38,511 nt of DNA from the NCBI GenBank assembly GCA_937928195.1, contig CALEYZ010000045.1:1-38511 (forward strand). The letters are read 5' to 3'. The stretch's first letter is position 1. Every line of letters begins with the position of its first letter. The position numbers and the translations under genes are program-made. Shown in pieces: positions 7,509 through 15,232 of this stretch. The stretch is from an uncultured Limnohabitans sp. (lineage in GTDB: Bacteria > Pseudomonadota > Gammaproteobacteria > Burkholderiales > Burkholderiaceae_C). Below the pieces are notes generated by a model. That model made no database searches. It saw nothing but the letters and a program-made list of their open reading frames with translations, and was not told where the DNA came from.

Positions 7509-8688
7509 ATTGCCTGAGGCGCCTCTGACGCCTGACACGCCGCAGGATGTGGATCACGATATCTTCCGGCCCATTGCCATCGAAGATGTCGTATCAGGTC
7601 AATTCGACCAAGAGGCTGAGGGTGTTGTTTCCCCTTTGATGACAAAGCGCGTACTGCCACCACAGGCAGAGTCACCGAAACTTCACAAAGTCTTGGCGCA
7701 GGCAGGTCTGGGTTCGCGCCTTGAAATGGAGCAACTCATTTTGGAGGGCCGAATTTCGGTCAACAACGAACCTGCACACGTTGGTCAACGGATCCAATAT
7801 GGCGACCAAGTCAGAGTAAACGGACGCCCCATTCGTGTTCGCATCGATCCACCACCGGCACGCGTCATTGCGTATCACAAGCCTGCCGGAGAGATCGTCT
7901 CTCATGACGATCCCAAAAATCGTCCAACAGTGTTTCGCAAATTGCCGCGTCTTCAGCATGGCAAATGGCAGTCCGTTGGCCGCCTGGATTTGAATACGGA
8001 AGGCCTGCTGCTGTTTACCAGTTCCGGCGAACTTGCCAATCGGTTGATGCATCCGCGTTTTGGTTTGGAGCGAGAGTATGCGGTTCGTGTATTGGGCGCT
8101 TTGAGCAACGAGGAAAAGCAAAAGTTATTGGATGGCGTCATGCTGGAGGATGGCATGGCCCAATTTGGTTCCATCGAAAATGGTGGCGGTGAAGGCTCTA
8201 ACTGCTGGTACCGCGTGACCATTTCTGAAGGACGCAATCGTGAAGTTCGCCGAATGATGGAAGCCGTCGGACATGCCGTGAGTCGTCTCATTCGCATTCG
8301 TTATGGCGCCATGGTGTTGCCACACGGTTTGCGTCGCAGCACTTTCATGGAGTTGGACGAAGCCGATATTCGGGCTCTGACGAATGCAGCCAACAAAGCG
8401 GGCGCAGCCCGTGATGATGTTGAATTGGCATCGGGTCAACCCAAAGCGCCAACCAACCGACCGTCTGAACGGCGCACCCAGAATCCACGTAACCGTGCTT
8501 TCGGTGCTAAAAAGCCAGCTCAAGGTGCGGGTTCTCAGCGTCGCGGAAAGACTGACGGCGGTCAGCCCGATCCCTTGAAAACGTCTGTGGGATACATCGG
8601 TGCTGACAGTTTCAGCCGTCAGCGGAAAGAGCAAGGCCCAGGGGGGCGTTCTGGTGGTCCCCGCCGAAACGGTGGCCGAAGCCGCTAG
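7501..8688 (+). CDS. rluB: RluB-type 23S rRNA pseudouridine synthase
   Basis: RsuA/RluB family enzyme, expected to make pseudouridine 2605 of 23S rRNA. An S4 domain covers about 60-115 (LHKVLAQAGLGSRLEMEQLI), then the catalytic domain with HKPAGEIVS, GRLDLNTEGLL (catalytic Asp163) and EGRNREVRRM. It carries about 58 acidic or polar residues before the S4 domain and a basic tail of about 90 residues rich in Arg, Gly, Gln and Pro after residue 300, which probably helps RNA binding. Such tails are common in Burkholderiales RluB. The ATG overlaps the end of scpB. RluB rather than RluE/RluF is inferred from the scpB-rluB neighbourhood and the long tail. Confidence 0.92.
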   Translation: MNELPEAPLTPDTPQDVDHDIFRPIAIEDVVSGQFDQEAEGVVSPLMTKRVLPPQAESPKLHKVLAQAGLGSRLEMEQLILEGRISVNNEPAHVGQRIQYGDQVRVNGRPIRVRIDPPPARVIAYHKPAGEIVSHDDPKNRPTVFRKLPRLQHGKWQSVGRLDLNTEGLLLFTSSGELANRLMHPRFGLEREYAVRVLGALSNEEKQKLLDGVMLEDGMAQFGSIENGGGEGSNCWYRVTISEGRNREVRRMMEAVGHAVSRLIRIRYGAMVLPHGLRRSTFMELDEADIRALTNAANKAGAARDDVELASGQPKAPTNRPSERRTQNPRNRAFGAKKPAQGAGSQRRGKTDGGQPDPLKTSVGYIGADSFSRQRKEQGPGGRSGGPRRNGGRSR

Positions 8689-8703
8689 TTCTTGAGCAAT
8701 GGA

Positions 8704-8730
8704 GGGAGGAGGTACTCATGCCACCCTCCC
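8704..8730 (+). terminator. Possible terminator hairpin after rluB
   Basis: GGGAGG (8704-8709) can pair with CCTCCC (8725-8730), continued by a further GG/CC step after a small internal loop, 15 bases after the rluB stop. No T run follows, so this is a weak candidate and may instead be an RNA-stability hairpin. Confidence 0.4.
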
Positions 8731-8783
8731 ATTTGCAAGGACTTTCAAATCCTTTTTGCCTCTGGGGAAACCCTTGGGTCGGG

Positions 8784-8838
8784 TTAGAATAGCGGGCTTG
8801 CTTCAAGGCAACCCCGCTTTAAAAACAAAGTTTTTAAG
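8784..8838 (+). promoter_or_regulatory. ndk promoter -10 and structured leader
   Basis: TTAGAAT (8784-8790), preceded by GGG, resembles an extended -10 box; a -35 at the right distance is not obvious. The predicted transcript would start near 8797 and carry a leader of about 77 bases. AGCGGG (8791-8796) can pair with CCCGCT (8813-8818) around a small inner hairpin CTTG/CAAG. Immediately after, an A/T-rich stem (8819-8826 with 8830-8837, loop AAA) forms. A GAGGA ribosome site lies 8 bases before ndk. I recognise no known riboswitch. Confidence 0.45.
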
Positions 8839-8873
8839 ATCCATTTTTTAAAATAAAACTGAGGAATCTCATC

Positions 8874-9299
8874 ATGGCTATCGAACGCACACTCTCCATC
8901 ATCAAGCCTGACGCCGTTGCTAAAAACGTCATCGGTCAAATCTACGCTCGTTTCGAAGCTGCCGGCCTCAAAGTTGTTGCTGCCAAAATGGCGCACCTGT
9001 CACGTGGCGAAGCAGAAGCTTTCTACGCTGTGCACAAAGAGCGTCCTTTCTTCAAAGACTTGGTCGACTTCATGATCTCTGGCCCCGTCATGATCCAAGC
9101 TTTGGAAGGCGAAGGCGCAATCTTGAAAAACCGCGACTTGATGGGTGCAACAGATCCTAAGAAAGCCGCACCTGGCACCATCCGTGCTGACTTTGCTGAC
9201 AGCATTGATGCCAACGCAGTTCACGGCTCCGATGCCGCTGAAACAGCCGCTGTTGAAATCGGCTTTTTCTTCGCTGGCATGAACGTTTACTCACGTTAA
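8874..9299 (+). CDS. ndk: Nucleoside-diphosphate kinase
   Basis: Transfers the terminal phosphate of ATP to nucleoside diphosphates through a phosphohistidine, balancing NTP and dNTP pools in the cytoplasm. The sequence is full length (141 residues) and typical: SIIKPDAV near the N-terminus, RPFFKDLVDFM, and the active-site motif NAVHGSDA with His117. The GAGGA site 8 bases upstream fixes the ATG. The leader is unusually structured for such a short gene. ndk followed by rlmN is the normal order in beta- and gammaproteobacteria. Confidence 0.97.
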   Translation: MAIERTLSIIKPDAVAKNVIGQIYARFEAAGLKVVAAKMAHLSRGEAEAFYAVHKERPFFKDLVDFMISGPVMIQALEGEGAILKNRDLMGATDPKKAAPGTIRADFADSIDANAVHGSDAAETAAVEIGFFFAGMNVYSR

Positions 9300-9303
9300 G
9301 CCA

Positions 9304-9320
9304 GGCTGAACTTTTCAGCC
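9304..9320 (+). terminator. Hairpin between ndk and rlmN (weak terminator or processing site)
   Basis: A 6-bp perfect stem GGCTGA/TCAGCC (9304-9309 with 9315-9320) and a 5-base loop lie 5 bases after the ndk stop. No T run follows, so partial read-through into rlmN is likely. Confidence 0.4.
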
Positions 9321-9356
9321 CATTATCTGCGGCATAGAAACTCACATTCTTCCGCT

Positions 9357-10508
9357 ATGACGGCCAACCTTCTTGATTTCGACCTTGAAAGCTTGGCCGT
9401 TTTTTGTGAAGGCTTAGGCGAAAAACGTTTTCGCGCCACCCAATTGTTTCGCTGGATTCACCAGCGCGGTATGTCTCAATTCGATGACATGTCCGACTTG
9501 GCAAAGTCTCTCCGAGAAAAGCTCAAAGTACATGCCCATGTGGCTGCTTTGCCTATTCTTTCTCAGCAAATCTCCAAAGACGGCACCATCAAGTGGTTGT
9601 TTGATGTGGGTGCCGGTGATGCCGTCGAAACAGTCTTCATTCCTGAAGATGATCGAGGTACATTGTGCGTATCTTCCCAGGCAGGTTGTGCCGTGGGCTG
9701 TCGATTTTGCTCAACGGGGCATCAAGGCTTCAGTCGCAATCTGACCACGGCCGAAATACTGGCGCAGTTGTGGTTTGCTGAGCATTTTTTGCGTCAGCAC
9801 TTGAATCAACCTGATCGCGTGATCTCCAATGTGGTCATGATGGGCATGGGCGAGCCGCTTCAAAACTACAACGCCCTTGTGCCTGCCTTGAAAACCATGC
9901 TGGACGACCATGGATATGGCCTGTCGCGCCGGCGCGTCACAGTCTCCACCTCGGGCGTTGTGCCCATGATGACGCGTTTGTCGCAAGACTGTCCTGTGGC
10001 GCTTGCCGTTTCTTTGCACGCACCAAACAATGCTTTGCGTGACAACTTGGTACCACTCAATCGCAAGTATCCCTTGGATGAATTGCTAGCAGAGTGCACG
10101 CATTACTTGACCAAAGCCCCGCGCGACTTCATCACTTTTGAATATTGCATGCTGAAAGGTGTGAACGATCAGCCAGAGCATGCGCAAGAGCTGGTTCAAC
10201 TGATCAAACGCCATGCAGCGCAAGGTTTGCGCTGCAAATTTAACCTGATTCCGTTCAACCCCTTTAAAGAGTCTGGCCTGTTGCGTTCAGACGATGCCAC
10301 AGTTTCACAATTTGCTGAGACTCTGATTCAGGCAGGTTTCGTGACCACCGTTCGCAAAACACGCGGCGACGACATTGATGCAGCGTGTGGCCAGTTGGCT
10401 GGTGACGTCAAAGACAGAACAGACGTGGCCCATCGAATCGCTCAGCAGCGTGCTGTGCCAGTTCAATGGGTTAAAGATCCTGCCGCCTTCATTGCTGGTA
10501 AAGCCTAA
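9357..10508 (+). CDS. rlmN: RlmN, dual-specificity 23S rRNA/tRNA C2-adenine methyltransferase
   Basis: Radical SAM enzyme that methylates C2 of A2503 in 23S rRNA and A37 in some tRNAs. The 4Fe-4S cluster cysteines are 111, 115 and 118 in CAVGCRFC. GMGEPLQNY is the SAM-binding GGEP-like motif, and Cys344 in DAACGQLAG is the family's resolving cysteine. At 383 residues it is full length. The ATG at 9357 has no strong Shine-Dalgarno sequence, but the N-terminus matches the family. Its TAA overlaps the ATG of the next gene by one base (TAATG), so pilW is coupled. Confidence 0.96.
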   Translation: MTANLLDFDLESLAVFCEGLGEKRFRATQLFRWIHQRGMSQFDDMSDLAKSLREKLKVHAHVAALPILSQQISKDGTIKWLFDVGAGDAVETVFIPEDDRGTLCVSSQAGCAVGCRFCSTGHQGFSRNLTTAEILAQLWFAEHFLRQHLNQPDRVISNVVMMGMGEPLQNYNALVPALKTMLDDHGYGLSRRRVTVSTSGVVPMMTRLSQDCPVALAVSLHAPNNALRDNLVPLNRKYPLDELLAECTHYLTKAPRDFITFEYCMLKGVNDQPEHAQELVQLIKRHAAQGLRCKFNLIPFNPFKESGLLRSDDATVSQFAETLIQAGFVTTVRKTRGDDIDAACGQLAGDVKDRTDVAHRIAQQRAVPVQWVKDPAAFIAGKA

Positions 10509-11305
10509 TGGGCAGTTTGTGTTTCGCACCCTCCTGTTGGAGGGTGGGACTGGTTCGGCACTTACGTTTGCCTGCCATCTCACGACTGTTCCTTTCATTG
10601 ATGTATCTGATGACCGCCACTTCGTATGCCCATCAAGATCCGCGCGTCCAAACCCGCTTGGCCTTGGCTTCCGCGTATTTACATGCGGGCATGTTGACAG
10701 TTGCAATGGATGAGACTGACAAAGTTTTAGATGTCACCCGACAATTGCCAGAGGCATTGGCCTTGAAGGCGGTGATTTTTCACCAACAGAATCGCCCTGA
10801 CTTGGCCAATCTTTACTTTCAACAAGCCAGTTTGCTGTCGCCCAACAGTCCACAAATTGCCCACAATTGGGCTGTTTTGGCCTGTCAGGAAGGTCATTTT
10901 GAGGCTGCATTTTCTAAATTTGCGCATGCCGAAGCACACTCGGAAGGTTTGGAGCGAGACAAAAGTTTGTGGGCATGGGGGGCCTGCTTTCAACAAAACC
11001 ATCAATGGGAAGCTGCCGATTCCAAGATGAGCCTGGCGCTTCTCCACCAACCTAGCTTCATTTCTGAGGGTTTGGTCCTGGCTGGCCTCAAAATTCAGCT
11101 GGGGAGAGATGTCGAAGCTGAGAAAATTCTGGATTTGGTGAATGATTCTCCCTCTGTGAGTGCACAATCGCTATGGTTGTCTGTGCAGCTCGCACAGCGT
11201 CAAAATCAAGCAGTCAAAAAGAACCATTGGGGCAAGATGTTAGGACTTCTATTTTCAAATTCAACGCAGTGGCGCGCATACCAAGAAGGGGCATCGAATG
11301 ACTGA
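10508..11305 (+). CDS. pilW: PilW/PilF-like TPR protein
   Basis: By position (rlmN-pilW-rodZ-ispG) and TPR content this is the PilF/PilW protein, which in type IV-piliated bacteria is an outer-membrane lipoprotein needed for secretin assembly or pilus stability. The 265-residue product has TPR-like helical repeats from about residue 45 (AYLHAGMLTVAMDETDKVL, then FQQASLLSPNSPQIAHNWA). Oddly, the N-terminus has no lipobox: a long basic region precedes the hydrophobic stretch LFLSLMYLMTATSYA, which looks like a normal signal peptide cut before HQD. The start overlaps the rlmN stop, and the end overlaps rodZ by 8 bases. No other pilus gene is in the window, so its pilus role is inference. Confidence 0.78.
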   Translation: MGSLCFAPSCWRVGLVRHLRLPAISRLFLSLMYLMTATSYAHQDPRVQTRLALASAYLHAGMLTVAMDETDKVLDVTRQLPEALALKAVIFHQQNRPDLANLYFQQASLLSPNSPQIAHNWAVLACQEGHFEAAFSKFAHAEAHSEGLERDKSLWAWGACFQQNHQWEAADSKMSLALLHQPSFISEGLVLAGLKIQLGRDVEAEKILDLVNDSPSVSAQSLWLSVQLAQRQNQAVKKNHWGKMLGLLFSNSTQWRAYQEGASND

Positions 11306-11933
11306 GTCTGTGAGTGAGGCGGTCATGCCGCTCTTGCCAACATCTCCTGGCGCCTTGATCAAGGCGGGTCGAGAACGTGCGGGTGTTCACATGGCTGTGT
11401 TGTCTGTCAACCTCAAGGTCACGGTCAAACAACTTGAAGCCCTTGAAGCGGATCAATATGACTTCCTGTCTGGTCCTGTGTTTGCACGTGCATTGGCTTC
11501 CAAAGTTTGTCGTTTTCTCAAAATGGACCCGCAGCCAGTGCTGGCCCTGATGCCCGCTACCACCAATGGCCTGAAGCCACTGAATATCATTGGCGCTGAT
11601 CAAGCTCCAGCTTACTCGTCCCATCAAACTTCATCGCACGGCGCCGTCATGGGCCGTGGCTTGAAGTTAGGCTTGCTTGTCCTTCTTCTGGCTTTGCTCA
11701 CCCTGATTTTCGGCGCCAATTGGTTCGTTTCAGTGTTGCGGCTAGACAATGGGTCAGATGCTGCTGAAGTGGTACCCACCATGCCGCCCGTTCAAGAACC
11801 TGTGACACCCGACGCCTCGCAAGCAGATTTGCCCAAAGCCTTGGTGTTTGACGGTGCCACAACCCCAAACAACGTGACAACGCCTGCAGCCCAGCCTGCG
11901 GCCGCCAACACGCCTGCAGAGACCCTCAAATGA
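11298..11933 (+). CDS. rodZ: RodZ-like membrane protein with N-terminal HTH, short form
   Basis: RodZ links the MreB cytoskeleton to the cell-wall elongation machinery at the inner membrane. Residues 15-80 form a Cro/CI-type helix-turn-helix domain (LIKAGRERAGVHMAVLSVNL), which in RodZ binds MreB rather than DNA. One transmembrane segment follows at about 121-147. The periplasmic part is only about 60 residues of Pro/Thr/Ala-rich sequence, so the usual C-terminal DUF4115 domain is absent; E. coli RodZ has 337 residues against 211 here. The reading frame ends cleanly in an ATGA overlap with ispG, so this does not look like a frameshift. The assignment rests on domain order and neighbourhood. 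Confidence 0.85.
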   Translation: MTESVSEAVMPLLPTSPGALIKAGRERAGVHMAVLSVNLKVTVKQLEALEADQYDFLSGPVFARALASKVCRFLKMDPQPVLALMPATTNGLKPLNIIGADQAPAYSSHQTSSHGAVMGRGLKLGLLVLLLALLTLIFGANWFVSVLRLDNGSDAAEVVPTMPPVQEPVTPDASQADLPKALVFDGATTPNNVTTPAAQPAAANTPAETLK

Positions 11934-13201
11934 ACGCGCCTGTCGCTATTCCAGCCGCATCACCACTGCCAAGACGCAGTTTGCAAGCCCGCGTTCAATG
12001 GGGACAACGCATTGTCACGGTGGGGGGGGATGCGCCTGTGCGTGTTCAGTCCATGACCAACACGGACACCGTGGATGTCATTGGTTCGGCCATTCAAGTG
12101 AAGGAGCTGGCTTTGGCTGGCTCTGAAATGGTTCGGTTGACGGTCAACACGCCAGAAGCTGCTGAGGCCGTACCGCACATTCGAGATCAACTCGACAAGA
12201 TGGGTGTTGATGTCCCGCTCATTGGCGATTTTCATTACAACGGTCATCGGCTTTTGAACGACTATCCTGCCTGTGCAGAAGCTTTGTCAAAGTACCGCAT
12301 CAACCCTGGCAATGTTGGCAAAGGCGAGAAGCACGATCTGCAATTTGGGCAGATGATCGAAGCGGCCATGAAGTGGAACAAGCCTGTTCGCATTGGCGTG
12401 AATTGGGGCAGCCTCGACCAAGAGCTGTTGGCCTCTTTGATGGACCAAAATAGCCAACGTCCCACGCCATGGGAAGCGCGTCAAGTGATGTATGAGGCCC
12501 TCATTACCTCAGCCATTGGCTCTGCAGACAAAGCCCATGAAATGGGCATGTTGCGCTCGCAAATCTTGTTGTCCTGCAAAGTATCTGGCGTACAAGATTT
12601 GATTGCGGTGTACCGTGAGTTAGGCCGTCGGACAGATTACCCATTGCATTTGGGTTTGACCGAGGCAGGGATGGGCACCAAGGGGACTGTGGCATCGTCA
12701 ACAGCCTTGGGTATTTTGTTGCAGGAAGGCATTGGCGACACCATTCGTGTTTCACTCACGCCCCAGCCTGGCGAAGCCAGAACACAAGAAGTGATCATTG
12801 CATCCGAAATTTTGCAGTCTCTGGGTCTTCGCATTTTTGTGCCCAGTGTCACTGCCTGCCCAGGCTGCGGTCGAACAACCAGCAGCACTTTCCAAGAGTT
12901 GGCAAAGCAGATTGATGATTTCTTGCGTGCTCAAATGCCGGTTTGGCGTCATCGCTATCCAGGCGTAGAAAACTTAAAATTGGCGGTCATGGGTTGTATT
13001 GTGAACGGCCCAGGCGAAAGCAAGCACGCCGACATCGGCATCAGTTTGCCTGGCACCGGAGAAGCACCTGCGGCCCCCGTGTTCATTGATGGTGAAAAGA
13101 AACTGACGCTGCGTGGTGACAACATTGCCCAAGAGTTTCAAGCGCTTGTGGCCAAGTACATCGAGCAACGATTTGGCAGCCAGCAAACTACAGCAGAGTG
13201 A
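11930..13201 (+). CDS. ispG: IspG, (E)-4-hydroxy-3-methylbut-2-enyl-diphosphate synthase
   Basis: Iron-sulfur enzyme of the MEP (non-mevalonate) isoprenoid pathway; it converts MEcPP to HMBPP in the cytoplasm. An N-terminal TIM-barrel half (VRVQSMTNTDT, RINPGNVG, LTEAGMGTKGTVASS) is followed by the cluster-binding half with Cys310 and Cys313 in CPGCGRT, Cys356 in MGCIVNGPGESKHAD, and Glu363. At 423 residues it is the usual betaproteobacterial length. The ATG overlaps the rodZ stop; the TGA touches the start region of hisS. The Pro/Ala-rich first 16 residues are probably unstructured. Confidence 0.96.
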   Translation: MNAPVAIPAASPLPRRSLQARVQWGQRIVTVGGDAPVRVQSMTNTDTVDVIGSAIQVKELALAGSEMVRLTVNTPEAAEAVPHIRDQLDKMGVDVPLIGDFHYNGHRLLNDYPACAEALSKYRINPGNVGKGEKHDLQFGQMIEAAMKWNKPVRIGVNWGSLDQELLASLMDQNSQRPTPWEARQVMYEALITSAIGSADKAHEMGMLRSQILLSCKVSGVQDLIAVYRELGRRTDYPLHLGLTEAGMGTKGTVASSTALGILLQEGIGDTIRVSLTPQPGEARTQEVIIASEILQSLGLRIFVPSVTACPGCGRTTSSTFQELAKQIDDFLRAQMPVWRHRYPGVENLKLAVMGCIVNGPGESKHADIGISLPGTGEAPAAPVFIDGEKKLTLRGDNIAQEFQALVAKYIEQRFGSQQTTAE

Positions 13202-13221
13202 TGTGGCCCATTGATACAGAT

Positions 13222-14553
13222 ATGTCCGATATGAAATCTACAGAATCAAGCCCTAAGGCGACAGCTTTTAAAAAGCTCACAGCCGTCAAAGGTATGAATG
13301 ACATCTTGCCGGGGGAGTCTGGCAAGTGGGAATGGTTGGAAACCACCGTTCGCAGTTTGATGGCCGGTTACGCCTATCGCAATATTCGCACCCCGATTGT
13401 TGAGCCGACAGCATTGTTTGTGCGTGGCCTAGGGGAAGTGACCGACATCGTTGAAAAGGAAATGTATTCCTTTGAGGACCGCCTCAACGGCGAAGCGCTC
13501 ACACTTCGACCTGAAAGCACGGCGGGTGTGGTGCGCGCTGTGGTTGAACACAACATGCTGTACGAAGGTGGCAAGCGGCTTTATTACATGGGCCCCATGT
13601 TTCGCCATGAGCGCCCTCAGCGCGGTCGCTATCGACAGTTTCACCAAATTGGCGCTGAAGTCTTGGGCTTTCAAGGCCCAGAAATTGACGCGGAAGTCAT
13701 TTTGCTGGCGCATGATTTATGGAAGGCCATTGGTCTGAAGGATGTTCGTCTAGAACTTAACAGTCTGGGGCAGCCGCCGGAGCGTTTGGCGCACCGCGCC
13801 GCCTTGATCGCACACTTTGAAAAGTACCAAGATGTGCTTGACGAAGATGCCAAGCGCCGCCTGTATTCCAATCCTCTGAGAATTTTGGACACCAAAAACC
13901 CCGCCATGAAAGAAGTGGTTGAAGCCGCGCCCAAATTGATGGATTTTTTAGGTGAACAATCTCTGGCCCACTTCAATGCCTTGCGTCAAATTTTGGATGC
14001 CAATGGCGTGTCATATTCTTTGAACCCTCGTTTGGTTCGAGGCATGGATTACTACAACCTCACGGTGTTTGAATTCATCACCGATCAACTGGGCTCGCAG
14101 GGTACGGTATGTGGTGGTGGCCGATACGACTATTTGATTGAACAAGTGGGAGGCAAACCTGCCCCTGCGGTGGGTTGGGCTTTGGGCATAGAACGTGTCT
14201 TGGCTTTGCTTGAAGAGCAGGGCGCTGCTTTGCCCGAATCTGTGCCCCATGCCTATGCCATCGTGCCTGATGCCCAAAGTTTACCCACCGTGTTGAAGCA
14301 CTTGCGTGAATTGCGTGCGCTGGGTGTCCATGTTCAGATGCACGCCGGTTCAGGCGAAGGTGTTGGCAGTATGAAAAGCCAATTTAAAAAGGCGGACAGC
14401 AGTGGTGCTCGTTTCGCCTTGATTTTTGGTGCCGATGAGCTTGCTCAAAATACCGTATCCGTGAAGTCCCTGCGTGACGGTGGCGGTGCACAAAGAACGG
14501 AATCATTGGAAAACCCAGGTCATTGGGCTCAGAGCCTACAATTGACCTCTTGA
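13222..14553 (+). CDS. hisS: Histidyl-tRNA synthetase
   Basis: Class II aminoacyl-tRNA synthetase charging tRNA-His. Motif 2 is in MGPMFRHERPQRGRYRQFHQIG. The histidine-specific LVRGMDYYNLTVFEF and the motif 3 region GWALGIERVL are intact, followed by the anticodon-binding domain. The open frame extends back to GTG 13198, overlapping the ispG stop, with ATGs at 13201, 13222 and 13231. I chose 13222 because the residues before the conserved KLTAVKGMNDILP are already longer than usual, but no Shine-Dalgarno sequence decides it and 13201 is possible. The close paralogue hisZ lies 7 kb downstream in the same orientation. Confidence 0.95.
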   Translation: MSDMKSTESSPKATAFKKLTAVKGMNDILPGESGKWEWLETTVRSLMAGYAYRNIRTPIVEPTALFVRGLGEVTDIVEKEMYSFEDRLNGEALTLRPESTAGVVRAVVEHNMLYEGGKRLYYMGPMFRHERPQRGRYRQFHQIGAEVLGFQGPEIDAEVILLAHDLWKAIGLKDVRLELNSLGQPPERLAHRAALIAHFEKYQDVLDEDAKRRLYSNPLRILDTKNPAMKEVVEAAPKLMDFLGEQSLAHFNALRQILDANGVSYSLNPRLVRGMDYYNLTVFEFITDQLGSQGTVCGGGRYDYLIEQVGGKPAPAVGWALGIERVLALLEEQGAALPESVPHAYAIVPDAQSLPTVLKHLRELRALGVHVQMHAGSGEGVGSMKSQFKKADSSGARFALIFGADELAQNTVSVKSLRDGGGAQRTESLENPGHWAQSLQLTS

Positions 14554-14566
14554 TACAAAGCTGAAC

Positions 14567-15232
14567 ATGTCCTCACATCTCGACCTCGAAGAACAAGAAC
14601 AACTTGACGAACTCAAGCACTTTTGGAAGCAATACGGCAACGCCATCACATGGTTTTTGATTGTGGTGATGGGCGCTTATGCCGGTTGGAATGGCTACCA
14701 ATACTGGGAACGGCAGCAGTCTGCCAAGGCTTCTGCTTTGTTTGATGAAGTCGAAAGAACCGCAGCCTCCGGTGATTCTGCCAAGCTTGAACGCTCGTGG
14801 AATGACATGAAAGAGCGGTTCCCTAGAACCACTTTTGCTGCGCAATCTGCATTGTTGGCGGCCAAGGTGTTTCAGCAGACAGACAAAAACGATGCCGCCA
14901 TCACCGCTTTGAAATGGGCCAGTGACAACGCTGCAGACGAAGCCAGTGCGCAGTTGGCGCGCATTCGCTTGGCCAACTTGCAAGCCCAGCAAAAGGCCTA
15001 CGATGAGGCCTTGAAAACATTGTCCAAACCTTTTCAACCTGCCTTTGCTGGTTTGGCTGCCGATGTTCAAGGTGACATTTTGATCGCACAAAACAAGCCC
15101 CTTGATGCTGTCAAAGCTTACAACGATGCTTGGCTTCAACTGGCTGACATTGCCGAATACCGGCGCTTGGTTGCTGCTAAATTGAATGCGCTGGGTGTCG
15201 ATCCTGCACAAGACAAAGGTGTCACAAAATGA
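14567..15232 (+). CDS. yfgM: YfgM-like membrane TPR protein (Sec translocon ancillary subunit)
   Basis: YfgM is an inner-membrane protein that in E. coli interacts with SecYEG and PpiD and helps hand secreted proteins to periplasmic chaperones. A charged cytoplasmic N-terminus is followed by a single transmembrane helix at about 25-43 (AITWFLIVVMGAYAGW), then a periplasmic TPR-like helical domain rich in Ala, Gln and Lys. At 221 residues it is close to E. coli YfgM (206). The order hisS-yfgM-bamB-der is the same as in E. coli and secures the assignment. The stop overlaps bamB in ATGA. Confidence 0.9.
   Translation: MSSHLDLEEQEQLDELKHFWKQYGNAITWFLIVVMGAYAGWNGYQYWERQQSAKASALFDEVERTAASGDSAKLERSWNDMKERFPRTTFAAQSALLAAKVFQQTDKNDAAITALKWASDNAADEASAQLARIRLANLQAQQKAYDEALKTLSKPFQPAFAGLAADVQGDILIAQNKPLDAVKAYNDAWLQLADIAEYRRLVAAKLNALGVDPAQDKGVTK

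Noticed and set aside
7199..7675. Minus-strand frame with VVSVVVSVVVSV repeats
   Set aside because: The repeat is only the reverse reading of the scpB TETT repeat.
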